Shown here piece by piece: positions 1 through 5,402 of a stretch of DNA of 6,061 nt. Source of the stretch: Pseudobdellovibrionaceae bacterium (lineage in GTDB: Bacteria; Bdellovibrionota; Bdellovibrionia; Bdellovibrionales; JAMPXM01). The notes below the pieces were generated by a model. The model saw only the letters and a list, made by a program, of their open reading frames with translations, was not told the DNA's origin and did not search any database. The position numbers were made by a program, and so were the translations under genes. Positions within the stretch are counted from its first letter, which is position 1; every line of letters begins with the position of its first letter. The stretch lies in assembly GCA_022843085.1 (NCBI GenBank), contig JALHOI010000211.1, positions 1 through 6,061 of the forward strand, written 5' to 3'.

Positions 1-1
1 G

Positions 2-745
2 GTCTATCTGGGCGACCCCTCACTCATTGCGTCTGAAGCTGATCTGCGTTCAACACAATTAGCTTTTCAAAATCAATTGTCGGCCCTAATTCAATATTAC
101 GTTTCGGCCGGAGCCCAGGGGCTTAGCTACATGTTGACTGCAAATCTTCGCGATCTCGTGACGTTTCAAGCCAGTACAGTTCCACCGGGTTTTGACCCGC
201 TCGCGATGAGGGCACGCATCGCCATGACGATGGACGAAGTTATGAACCTTGAAGAGTTTTCTCCGGCGACACAGACGGCCTTCAATAAGATCGGCGACAA
301 AATGTTAGTTTGGCTCTCGACCACACCGTGGTACGGGTTGGCCGCCCAAACTGCGCGAGATCAAACCGAAGTTTCGATGAAGGGTCTTGCAAGTGAGACT
401 TTAAAACGCACAGCGAAAACAATCGTTCCCCGTGTTCGGGCTCGCCAACTCGCAGCACTTGCGCGTTCATCGACGGCACCGTTTTTTCTGACGACTTCGG
501 TCGATTACGAGGCCAAAGCACTTGCATGGCTTGAGCTCGTGCTCGTGAAGACGCTTCCATCCGGAGCGTCCTACACGATTTCAGAAAGAATTGCGGCCGC
601 GCAGGCTCTGGCAACTTTCAATACGATACCTGCCGCGCAGGTTATAAAATCGGCGGCACGAGCTCGCGTTGAAAGTGAAATAGTAGTTGCGGCATCCGCC
701 GAAGAACGAGAGGCCTACCGCGCATTACTTGGACTCTTGCCGTGA
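2..745 (+). CDS. C-terminal part of an unrecognised protein (5' end outside window)
   Basis: The reading frame is open from the left edge of the window to the TGA at 743-745, giving 247 visible residues; the true start lies upstream. A TTG at 77 could be read as a start, but the frame continues without a stop for 25 codons before it and no ribosome binding site precedes it. I do not recognise the family. The visible part is rich in Ala, Leu, Arg and Thr and looks largely alpha-helical, with no obvious membrane segment, catalytic motif or cysteine cluster. Tryptophans occur in a WLSTTPWYG stretch and in AWLELVL. The last residues (SAEEREAYRALLGLLP) look like a natural helical C-terminus. Its stop overlaps the GTG of the next gene (GTGA), so it is probably the upstream member of an operon with the sulfoxide reductase and the TonB-like gene. 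It could be the helical C-terminal part of a large exported enzyme, but nothing here proves that. Confidence 0.72.
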   Translation, partial: VYLGDPSLIASEADLRSTQLAFQNQLSALIQYYVSAGAQGLSYMLTANLRDLVTFQASTVPPGFDPLAMRARIAMTMDEVMNLEEFSPATQTAFNKIGDKMLVWLSTTPWYGLAAQTARDQTEVSMKGLASETLKRTAKTIVPRVRARQLAALARSSTAPFFLTTSVDYEAKALAWLELVLVKTLPSGASYTISERIAAAQALATFNTIPAAQVIKSAARARVESEIVVAASAEEREAYRALLGLLP

Positions 746-1236
746 CGAAATCGGTTGCGAGCCAATCTTCGATGTATCACGAATTGAGGCTCGAACTCTC
801 GGGCCTTCTGACCGACGACTGGCTTTCAAACTTGTCGAACTTTTCTGCGGCTGTTTACAATCGCCTTCCTGATCTTAACTGGTGCGGCTTCTACCTGGTG
901 CGTGCGGCGACCGGGCCCGAGCACCTTAAGCTAGGCCCCTTTCAAGGGCGCCCCGCGTGCCTTGATATTCCGTTCACGCGCGGAGTCTGCGGCAAAGCCG
1001 CTCTCGACAAACGAAGCATCATCGTCGACGACGTTCACGCGTTTCCTGGCCACATCGTCTGCGATGAACGGTCGAGGTCCGAAATTGTGATCCCGATTTT
1101 GAACGGAAATCGCGTGATCGGTGTACTTGACCTTGATTCACCTTCGCTCGCGCGGTTTGACTCGAACGACGAAAACGGGCTCAGCTCGCTTGTTAGCCTC
1201 TTGATGGAGAAGACAGTTTGGCCGGTCGATTTATAA
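742..1236 (+). CDS. msrC: Free methionine-(R)-sulfoxide reductase (fRMsr, GAF domain)
   Basis: This cytosolic enzyme should reduce free L-methionine-(R)-sulfoxide to methionine, repairing oxidised amino acid with electrons usually supplied by thioredoxin. The 164-residue length matches E. coli YebR/MsrC (about 165). The family signature is clear: NWCGFYL at 46-52, LGPFQGRPAC at 64-73, RGVCGKAA at 80-87, HIVCDERSRSEIV at 104-116 and GVLDLDS near 127-133. The three conserved cysteines are Cys73, Cys83 and Cys107; by family knowledge the last is catalytic and the others resolve the disulfide. Cys48 is an extra one. The GTG start at 742 overlaps the preceding stop by 4 nt, which suggests translational coupling, since no Shine-Dalgarno is visible. 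An ATG at 772 (residue 11) is a possible alternative and still leaves the whole domain intact. The 3' end overlaps the TonB-like gene by 19 nt. The function is confident; the exact start is less so. Confidence 0.93.
   Translation: MTKSVASQSSMYHELRLELSGLLTDDWLSNLSNFSAAVYNRLPDLNWCGFYLVRAATGPEHLKLGPFQGRPACLDIPFTRGVCGKAALDKRSIIVDDVHAFPGHIVCDERSRSEIVIPILNGNRVIGVLDLDSPSLARFDSNDENGLSSLVSLLMEKTVWPVDL
1206..1220 (+). promoter_or_regulatory. Ribosome binding site deciding the TTG start of the TonB-like gene
   Basis: GGAG at 1206-1209 lies inside the end of the sulfoxide reductase gene, with 8 nt before the TTG at 1218-1220. This spacing is normal and favours the TTG over any later start, since later starts would remove the basic N-terminus that orients the membrane anchor. 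Confidence 0.6.
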
Positions 1237-2384
1237 GCCGCCTGCGGCAGCTTGCGCTGAGCCGGCGAATTTTTCTGTCGACGTTTGCGGCGTCATTGCT
1301 GATTCACGTGGCGCTTGGTCTTTCGTTTGGTCTTTCGTTTGATCTTTCGTTTGATCTTCCGCTTTTTCAATCGGTCTCTAGAGAATTGACACTTACCAAC
1401 TCTGATTCAAGTTCCTTTGCTGTGGATCTTGCCGATAACGAACAACTTCCCGAACGTCGCACCAAGCCTCGCGCCGAACAGCGCTCGAGACCTTCATTGC
1501 CGAAACAGAGTTCGAAATCCTCGGGCCTGCCGAGCGAGGCGGTTGCGATTGCGAAGTCGAATATATTTACAGGCGGATTTTTTTCGCAGCACGTGCAAAT
1601 GGCTAAAAGCGCTAAAGATGCGACAGACGCGAGCGCTGCAGATCCCAACGCAGCACCAGCCGATACGGCCGCACTCAAATTTGGCGGTGACCCGATGGCG
1701 CGTGTTGGGGCTGCTGGGCAAGGTTGGTCGGGCGCAGTTCAGTACGGCAATCAGATGGATTTAACTTTTACGCTCGAATCACTTTCGTACTTTCAAGCGC
1801 TTTACGACCGGGTGAATTCACAACTGGTTTACCCCGACGACTTCGCCCGCCAGCGAGTCACTGGCCGTGTTCGAATCGAAGCCGAGCTTTCAAAAGACGG
1901 ACAACTGATTCGCTTCCTCTCATCGACCGCCGACGACCGACTTCTGCAGACCTACTGTTTCGCGGTTCTGATGCAGATATTAAGTCGCCCTTTGCCAAAA
2001 AGCTCGTGGCTGGAATTTGAACGATCCAACGTGGCATTCGACTTTGATTTTCGTGTGCGCGCACCCGGAATGCCTTCGTACGAAGTCACTCGAGACGTTC
2101 AAAAAAATCGGCTGGGGTTTTCACGAGAAAACGTTGTTGATCCGTGGCTCAATGAGAAATTCAACGAAATCATCACTCGCTACGTGCCACCGATTATTCC
2201 GTTCCCTGGCGGATTCTACATCGACTTTATTTCCGCTTATCAATTTGTGAATAATTTGATTGAACCATTGCCAACTGAAAGCGAGCAGCGCCAAGCTCGC
2301 ATCGAAAAACTGCACGAAGCTTTGCGCGGCACCGTTCACCGAAATGCTCCGATGCCGTTGCCAAGCCCAACGCCGGAAACTTAA
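1218..2384 (+). CDS. TonB-like protein: membrane anchor, linker, TonB C-terminal domain, extra tail
   Basis: This 388-residue protein has TonB architecture. A short basic cytoplasmic N-terminus (RFISRLRQLALSRR) leads into one hydrophobic segment at about 18-37, then a long disordered periplasmic linker (about 60-170) rich in Ser, Lys, Arg, Pro and Ala. A TonB C-terminal-like domain follows at about 190-280, with YP at 205-206, the beta-strand GRVRIEAELSKDG (216-228) and the helical segment ending in RPLP. By family knowledge such proteins reach across the periplasm to outer-membrane partners using ExbB/ExbD energy, but no exbB/exbD is present in the window. About 110 further residues after the domain (PGMPSYEV to the PSPTPET end) are unusual for classical TonB. 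The TTG start at 1218 is supported by a GGAG 8 nt upstream and by the 19-nt overlap with the previous gene. A 12-nt tandem repeat encodes LSF(G/D) units just after the anchor. It could equally be a structural envelope protein rather than an energy transducer. Confidence 0.8.
   Translation: MAGRFISRLRQLALSRRIFLSTFAASLLIHVALGLSFGLSFDLSFDLPLFQSVSRELTLTNSDSSSFAVDLADNEQLPERRTKPRAEQRSRPSLPKQSSKSSGLPSEAVAIAKSNIFTGGFFSQHVQMAKSAKDATDASAADPNAAPADTAALKFGGDPMARVGAAGQGWSGAVQYGNQMDLTFTLESLSYFQALYDRVNSQLVYPDDFARQRVTGRVRIEAELSKDGQLIRFLSSTADDRLLQTYCFAVLMQILSRPLPKSSWLEFERSNVAFDFDFRVRAPGMPSYEVTRDVQKNRLGFSRENVVDPWLNEKFNEIITRYVPPIIPFPGGFYIDFISAYQFVNNLIEPLPTESEQRQARIEKLHEALRGTVHRNAPMPLPSPTPET
1317..1364 (+). repeat. 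12-nt in-frame tandem repeat (3 near-identical units plus a degenerate fourth)
   Basis: Units begin at 1317, 1329, 1341 and 1353. The first two are identical (GGTCTTTCGTTT), the third differs by one base (GATCTTTCGTTT), and the fourth is degenerate (GATCTTCCGCTT). The unit is a multiple of three and in frame, so it encodes GLSF-GLSF-DLSF-DLPL (residues 34-49), at the periplasmic exit of the TonB-like membrane anchor. Changes in copy number would add or remove four residues without shifting the frame. Confidence 0.85.
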
Positions 2385-2388
2385 TTTT

Positions 2389-3585
2389 TTAGTTCAACTC
2401 GAAGCCGATGCTTCGCTTTTCTTGTTCATGCAAAACGGCCGTATCGATGTCGACGGCCTGAAGTTCGGTGCGGTTCGCAAGTAAAGCGCCACCCACCGCA
2501 TCTTCGATCAGCAGACGAATATCGCGAGGAGTTTTCTTTCTAAACGTCGCGAAAACTTCGTTCGAGATAACAGGCGAGAACTTTAGTTTGGGATGCCTTT
2601 CAAGATACAAGCGCAAAACGTTGTCGACGATAAAACGAAGCTGTGCTTCGTCGGGTGTAGGGACATCTATTACGATCGCTCGCTTTAGAATCGGCTCGGG
2701 AATCTGTTGCTTGTAGTTTGCCGTTGCGATCCAGTTGATGAGACTTGCATCGATTTGAAGCTGAAGAAATTCATCGGTGAATGTCGTCGCGGTAGATTCC
2801 CAAAGTTGATAGAATGGAGCGAGCACGTCGTACTCTTTTGAGCCCGCCTTATCAATTTCATCGGCTACGATGACTGGGTTCGCAAATTTACCATCAATCA
2901 AAATTCGAGCGACCTTACCCATCACGGCGCCCTTCCATGTCGGGTGTGCGCCAGACAAAATCCAGCCAGCAGTCACGCTATTCATCGGGATAAAGCCGTA
3001 ACCCGTGCCGATCGCGTCGGCTAAAGTGGCCGCAAAAAACGTCTTTCCGACGCCTGGTGGTCCAAGCAGAATGATCGGTGGCAAGACGACCGGCTGTTCA
3101 GCCATTATTGAGACCATCATGGCGCGCTTCACGCGATCCAGCGTCGCCGTGAAGTTCGGCATAAGTCTGTAAAGCGGTTCAAGCTTCTCGAGGCCCGCAA
3201 GCTTAACGATCAATCGCGAACCGCCGGCCGCTACCATCTTTTCGTATTCAGATTTAACGGCTTCAGCGAGATTCTTCTCGTTATCTAAAAGATGCTGAAT
3301 CTGTTTAACGTCGTAGATCGTGTGACTTTCGGAAGCGACCAACTGAAAAGGCGCTGAACGTTTTGTCGCAAACGCGGTTTCGCCAGGCTTTAAAATGCGG
3401 TTGCCTCGCGCATCGATTTCATTTCCCTCGACGTCGAATTCCACTTTCGAGCGCCCAATGTGCGGGGTGAACAAAAGTGAACAGCCCGTGACGGCCGCTT
3501 GGCCTGCGAAAGCTGGCGACCCTGATAGGCCCACCGTGGCGGCCAAACAACCGAACGACAATCGCGTAAACCTGAAACTCACCAT
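2389..3585 (-). CDS. Lon-related AAA+ ATPase without protease domain, with apparent signal peptide
   Basis: The 398-residue protein has a complete AAA+ module: Walker A GPPGVGKT (175-182), Walker B VIVADEID (238-245), sensor 1 in IATAN (Asn290), an arginine-finger candidate in ILKRAIVIDVP (Arg302) and a sensor 2 candidate in TPRDIR (Arg354). The region before Walker A (LDRVKRAMM) and the block from PTWKGAVMG to the Walker B resemble the Lon ATPase, but the Ser-Lys protease domain is absent. Lon-like ATPases of this type are known as cytosolic remodelling proteins of unclear substrate. Unexpectedly, the N-terminus (MVSFRFTRLSFGCLAATV, then SGSPAFA) looks like a Sec signal peptide with cleavage near residue 27; VTGC at 32-35 also resembles a lipobox. 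The ATG is supported by GAGGGG 7 nt upstream (3593-3598), and no other Met occurs before residue 117. Residues 45-165 form a partly helical, unrecognised N-domain. It converges on the TonB-like gene with a 4-nt gap. AAA+ assignment is sure; location is not. Confidence 0.9.
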   Translation of the reverse strand: MVSFRFTRLSFGCLAATVGLSGSPAFAGQAAVTGCSLLFTPHIGRSKVEFDVEGNEIDARGNRILKPGETAFATKRSAPFQLVASESHTIYDVKQIQHLLDNEKNLAEAVKSEYEKMVAAGGSRLIVKLAGLEKLEPLYRLMPNFTATLDRVKRAMMVSIMAEQPVVLPPIILLGPPGVGKTFFAATLADAIGTGYGFIPMNSVTAGWILSGAHPTWKGAVMGKVARILIDGKFANPVIVADEIDKAGSKEYDVLAPFYQLWESTATTFTDEFLQLQIDASLINWIATANYKQQIPEPILKRAIVIDVPTPDEAQLRFIVDNVLRLYLERHPKLKFSPVISNEVFATFRKKTPRDIRLLIEDAVGGALLANRTELQAVDIDTAVLHEQEKRSIGFELN

Positions 3586-3748
3586 TTCTTAACCCCTCGA
3601 TCGTGACCAAGTAGCAACCGGCGGACCATGCCTTCGCGACTCTGCGTAAAAAATAGATCGGGAACTTAATTTGGGCGTGAAATTATGCGAACGCAGACGG
3701 TAGTCTGTACAAATTCACAAGGCCGTAGACCCCGACGTCCCGGCGGAT
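3586..3748 (-). promoter_or_regulatory. 163-nt gap upstream of the AAA+ gene, candidate promoter region
   Basis: No coding potential was seen here. On the minus strand a weak sigma70-like pair is present: TTGTAC (plus-strand GTACAA, 3707-3712) and CATAAT (ATTATG, 3682-3687), with a rather long 19-nt spacer, about 95 nt upstream of the AAA+ ATG. The spacer holds an inverted repeat, described separately. No convincing terminator follows the regulator gene, so transcription may also read through from upstream. The promoter call is tentative. Confidence 0.3.
3677..3718. repeat. Nested inverted repeats upstream of the AAA+ gene (possible operator)
   Basis: The inner arms CAGAC (3694-3698) and GTCTG (3703-3707) are a perfect 5-bp dyad around GGTA. 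The outer arms GTGAAATT (3677-3684) and AAATTCAC (3711-3718) pair at 7 of 8 positions, although they are not centred on exactly the same axis. The inner dyad sits between the candidate -35 and -10 elements on the minus strand, where a repressor site would be expected. It could be an operator, an RNA hairpin in a longer transcript, or chance. Confidence 0.4.
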
Positions 3749-4642
3749 TCAGTCTTCGAAGTTATGAGTCAGGCTGACGACAATCTCGGCGATTCCGTCG
3801 CCATCGATTTCGTCAGCCTCGTCGGCTATCTCGATAATTTTTTTCTCAAACTCTTTGATCAATGCATCGAGTGAGCTGCGTTTGACCGTAAAAGTTTGTG
3901 TCATGTGAACACCCGATTTTTTACTAAGCATACTTTGGTGGGCACGAACCAGACGCGACCAAAAGTACCGCTGGTAGTGAGAATTCTTCGACCCGTGCAG
4001 AGCATTCATCGCCTGCGGAACGTTGTGATAGCGGCTCGTTTCAGAATCGTAACGAACCAAACCAATGCGAACCATCCGCTTCAGACAGTCGCGCAAAACG
4101 GTGACGGGCAGATGACTCACGTCTTGAATTTTTTCAATCGTTGCACCAACCCGCGGGTCTCCGATAGCGACACAGATATCGGTGATTGATGGCTCAAGCG
4201 TTAGGCGAGAGAGCTTTGAGGTCTCTGCTTCTGTCAGCGTCTCTCTCAGGCGTACAAGCTTGCCTTGTTGTTTCTGGAGCTTAAGACTTGCTTTTTCAGC
4301 ATTATCGCCCGTGTTCTGAAACTCGGGCTCTTCGACTTCGACCAGAATTCTCAAATACTCAGCCCAACCTGGCGACAGCTTCAATCCCTTTACCACTTTC
4401 GGAAACGCACGAAGTGTCATGCGACGCCGACCCGAAAGTATCTCGCTCATAAAACTTTTAGACGTGAAGCCGGCTCGGTCAGCGAACGATTGAAACGTGA
4501 TGCGTTTCGGGCGACTCCATTTGCCCTGCGCATCCGCTTGAGCCCGACGTACGAGGAAGAAAAGCGAAAGAAAATCGCGATAGTTTCTTGCGTCGAACAA
4601 CGCTCTTTCGAACACCGGTTCCCACTGATTTAAAGCCGACAT
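3749..4642 (-). CDS. TIGR02147 / DUF4423 family protein, probable transcriptional regulator
   Basis: The 297-residue length and layout match the TIGR02147 family, a large paralogous group in Bdellovibrio and Fibrobacter. Seen in order: the N-terminal NYRDFL motif (20-25) before a charged helix; a helix-turn-helix-like block at about 48-80 (ITFQSFADRAGFTSKSF, then SEILSGRRRMTLRAF), where most members carry SFR/FARxAGFxSxSFL; LSPGWAEYLRILVEVE (89-104), the conserved stretch after it; and a second winged-helix-like part at about 150-200 ending in GLVRYDSE. The C-terminal 100 residues include a charged helix (LIKEFEKKIIEIADEADEID). Family members are thought to bind DNA, but targets are mostly unknown. 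The ATG at 4640-4642 has no clear Shine-Dalgarno and lies 14 nt after the stop of the secreted-protein gene, suggesting co-transcription. The AAA+ gene follows after 163 nt. The family is confident; the regulatory role is inferred. Confidence 0.88.
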   Translation of the reverse strand: MSALNQWEPVFERALFDARNYRDFLSLFFLVRRAQADAQGKWSRPKRITFQSFADRAGFTSKSFMSEILSGRRRMTLRAFPKVVKGLKLSPGWAEYLRILVEVEEPEFQNTGDNAEKASLKLQKQQGKLVRLRETLTEAETSKLSRLTLEPSITDICVAIGDPRVGATIEKIQDVSHLPVTVLRDCLKRMVRIGLVRYDSETSRYHNVPQAMNALHGSKNSHYQRYFWSRLVRAHQSMLSKKSGVHMTQTFTVKRSSLDALIKEFEKKIIEIADEADEIDGDGIAEIVVSLTHNFED

Positions 4643-4656
4643 TCTACAAAGCTAAC

Positions 4657-5133
4657 TTAATTTAAAGCACAAACAACTTTTGTTACTGACAGCTGCCCGC
4701 CGCCACGAATGTTGGTGCTCATTTCAACCAGCATGAAACGAATTCCGTCTTCCTTCGCACCGTCCGTAGCCAAACCGAGCGTGGCAAAAGAGTCTCGCTC
4801 TCCGTTCTTCCAGTCGATCGAATAAGCCGACGAAAAACCGGCAACTATTTCACGTTTTGAAAGCGTACGTCGTTCAACCAACATCGAGAGGCGGCCCGGC
4901 GTCGAGAAACCGGTCTGACTTTTAAGGTCATGCGGACCATGATACTCCATTACACCGTCTTTCACATTCACTTCAAACGACACTGTTTTCCCAGACTCCT
5001 TCCAAGCGCCTGAGCATTTAAAGTCTGCATCGGGCCCAAACGGAAATTCAGCGACCGCCGACTTCGCACCGGGGCTTGCGAGGACGAGACCCATTGCCAT
5101 GAAACCGTAAGCTAAAACTGATCGTAAATTCAT
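4657..5133 (-). CDS. Small secreted protein of unknown function
   Basis: The frame is open further upstream (to 5394), but the ATG at 5131-5133 is the convincing start. It has a strong AAGGAG 5 nt upstream, and it places a signal peptide at the N-terminus: basic MNLR, a hydrophobic core (VLAYGFMAMGLVLA) and AKSAVA as a likely cleavage site near residue 28. The product is then 158 residues, about 130 when mature. The mature part alternates polar and hydrophobic residues, suggesting a beta-rich fold, and has just two cysteines, Cys40 and Cys155, which could join the two ends by a disulfide. I do not recognise a family. It precedes the TIGR02147 gene by 14 nt on the same strand, so the two probably share a transcript; this secreted protein may be a functional partner or target of that regulator, but that is inference. 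Confidence 0.8.
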   Translation of the reverse strand: MNLRSVLAYGFMAMGLVLASPGAKSAVAEFPFGPDADFKCSGAWKESGKTVSFEVNVKDGVMEYHGPHDLKSQTGFSTPGRLSMLVERRTLSKREIVAGFSSAYSIDWKNGERDSFATLGLATDGAKEDGIRFMLVEMSTNIRGGGQLSVTKVVCALN

Positions 5134-5144
5134 TCTGTCTCCTT
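5134..5144 (-). promoter_or_regulatory. Strong ribosome binding site for the small secreted protein
   Basis: On the minus strand AAGGAG (plus-strand CTCCTT, 5139-5144) stands 5 nt before the ATG at 5131-5133. It is the best Shine-Dalgarno sequence in the window and decides the start against the longer open frame reaching 5394. Confidence 0.75.
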
Positions 5145-5176
5145 GGGCCAAAATTAGTTTGGCGACTCGCGCGCAC

Positions 5177-5204
5177 GGTATACGGAGCGCAAGCGTCAAC
5201 CCAA
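5177..5204 (-). promoter_or_regulatory. Candidate promoter of the secreted protein / TIGR02147 genes
   Basis: On the minus strand, TTGGGT (plus ACCCAA, 5199-5204) and TATACC (plus GGTATA, 5177-5182) are separated by 16 nt. Transcription would begin near 5170, leaving a leader of roughly 37 nt before the ATG at 5133. An overlapping TTGACG (5194-5199) is a better -35 match but only 11 nt from the same -10. The call rests on weak consensus matches. Confidence 0.3.
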
Positions 5205-5231
5205 GGCTTCTTCTGAAATTAAACATGATTT

Positions 5232-5249
5232 CGTTCGCAGCCGCGAACG
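5232..5249. repeat. Perfect 7-bp hairpin in the divergent intergenic region
   Basis: CGTTCGC (5232-5238) and GCGAACG (5243-5249) are perfect reverse complements around a 4-nt AGCC loop. No run of T follows on either strand, so it does not read as a classical intrinsic terminator. It may be a protein binding site or an RNA hairpin. Confidence 0.6.
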
Positions 5250-5308
5250 CATCAGAAACGCATCTTGGGCAGGCCCGGCGTACAGTGAATCGCCACGTCT
5301 GAAAAGTT

Positions 5309-5322
5309 TGGATTGCAATCCA
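5309..5322. repeat. Perfect 14-bp palindrome TGGATTGCAATCCA, possible operator
   Basis: The 14 bases are identical on both strands, with no spacer, about 80 nt upstream of the lipoprotein start at 5403. Loop-free palindromes of this size are poor RNA hairpins and more typical of sites bound by a dimeric protein. No recognised consensus was matched. Confidence 0.55.
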
Positions 5323-5332
5323 TCTGACGAAA

Positions 5333-5370
5333 GCTCCAGGAGCAACCAGGGTCGTTTGAATGACCCGACC
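5333..5370. repeat. Two adjacent inverted repeats before the lipoprotein gene
   Basis: GCTCC-A-GGAGC occupies 5333-5343. Next, GGGTC (5349-5353) pairs with GACCC (5362-5366); an alternative, mutually exclusive pairing uses GGTCG (5350-5354) with CGACC (5366-5370). In a transcript toward the lipoprotein gene these could form small hairpins in the leader; as DNA they extend the palindrome-rich stretch that begins at 5309. Confidence 0.4.
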
Positions 5371-5402
5371 AAGGCACGCAACTTGATATCGCATTAAAGC
5401 AT

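Larger units (their letters stand above)
5134..5402. other. 269-nt divergent intergenic region
   Basis: This stretch separates the minus-strand secreted protein from the plus-strand lipoprotein and should hold promoters for both. The open frames crossing it have poor residue composition and no ribosome binding site, so I call no gene. It holds the candidate minus promoter (5177-5204) and four separate dyad symmetries. For the plus gene I found no convincing -10/-35 pair; TTGAAT at 5356-5361 and the AT-rich GATATC/CATTAA stretch at 5385-5396 are the only hints. Confidence 0.6.

Noticed and set aside
77..79. TTG at 77 as the start of the first gene
   Set aside because: The frame is open without a stop from the window edge, and there is no ribosome binding site before 77; the gene is simply cut by the window.
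1367..1764. Overlapping open frames on both strands within the TonB-like gene
   Set aside because: They lie in the low-complexity linker, have no ribosome binding site and resemble no protein; they are shadows of the real frame.
2351..2390. Possible intrinsic terminator: CGTTG (2356-2360) with CAACG (2368-2372) before a T-run at 2385-2390
   Set aside because: The stem is only 5 bp with a 7-nt loop, and the T-run begins about 12 nt after the stem, too far for an intrinsic terminator.
3412..3585. AAA+ protein as a standard lipoprotein using Cys13
   Set aside because: SFGC before Cys13 does not fit a lipobox and the leader would be only 12 residues. VTGC at Cys35 fits better, but AFA near 27 is an equally plausible signal peptidase I site.
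3895..4633. Plus-strand open frames of 97 and 122 codons opposite the TIGR02147 gene
   Set aside because: They are antisense to a gene with clear family features, and their residue composition (rich in Arg, Thr, His and Phe) is not protein-like.
5134..5394. Extension of the small secreted protein to a 245-residue product starting at 5394
   Set aside because: The extra 87 residues are Arg-, Cys- and Trp-rich with no ribosome binding site at 5394, whereas 5133 has AAGGAG and a clear signal peptide. The extension would also bury that signal peptide inside the protein.
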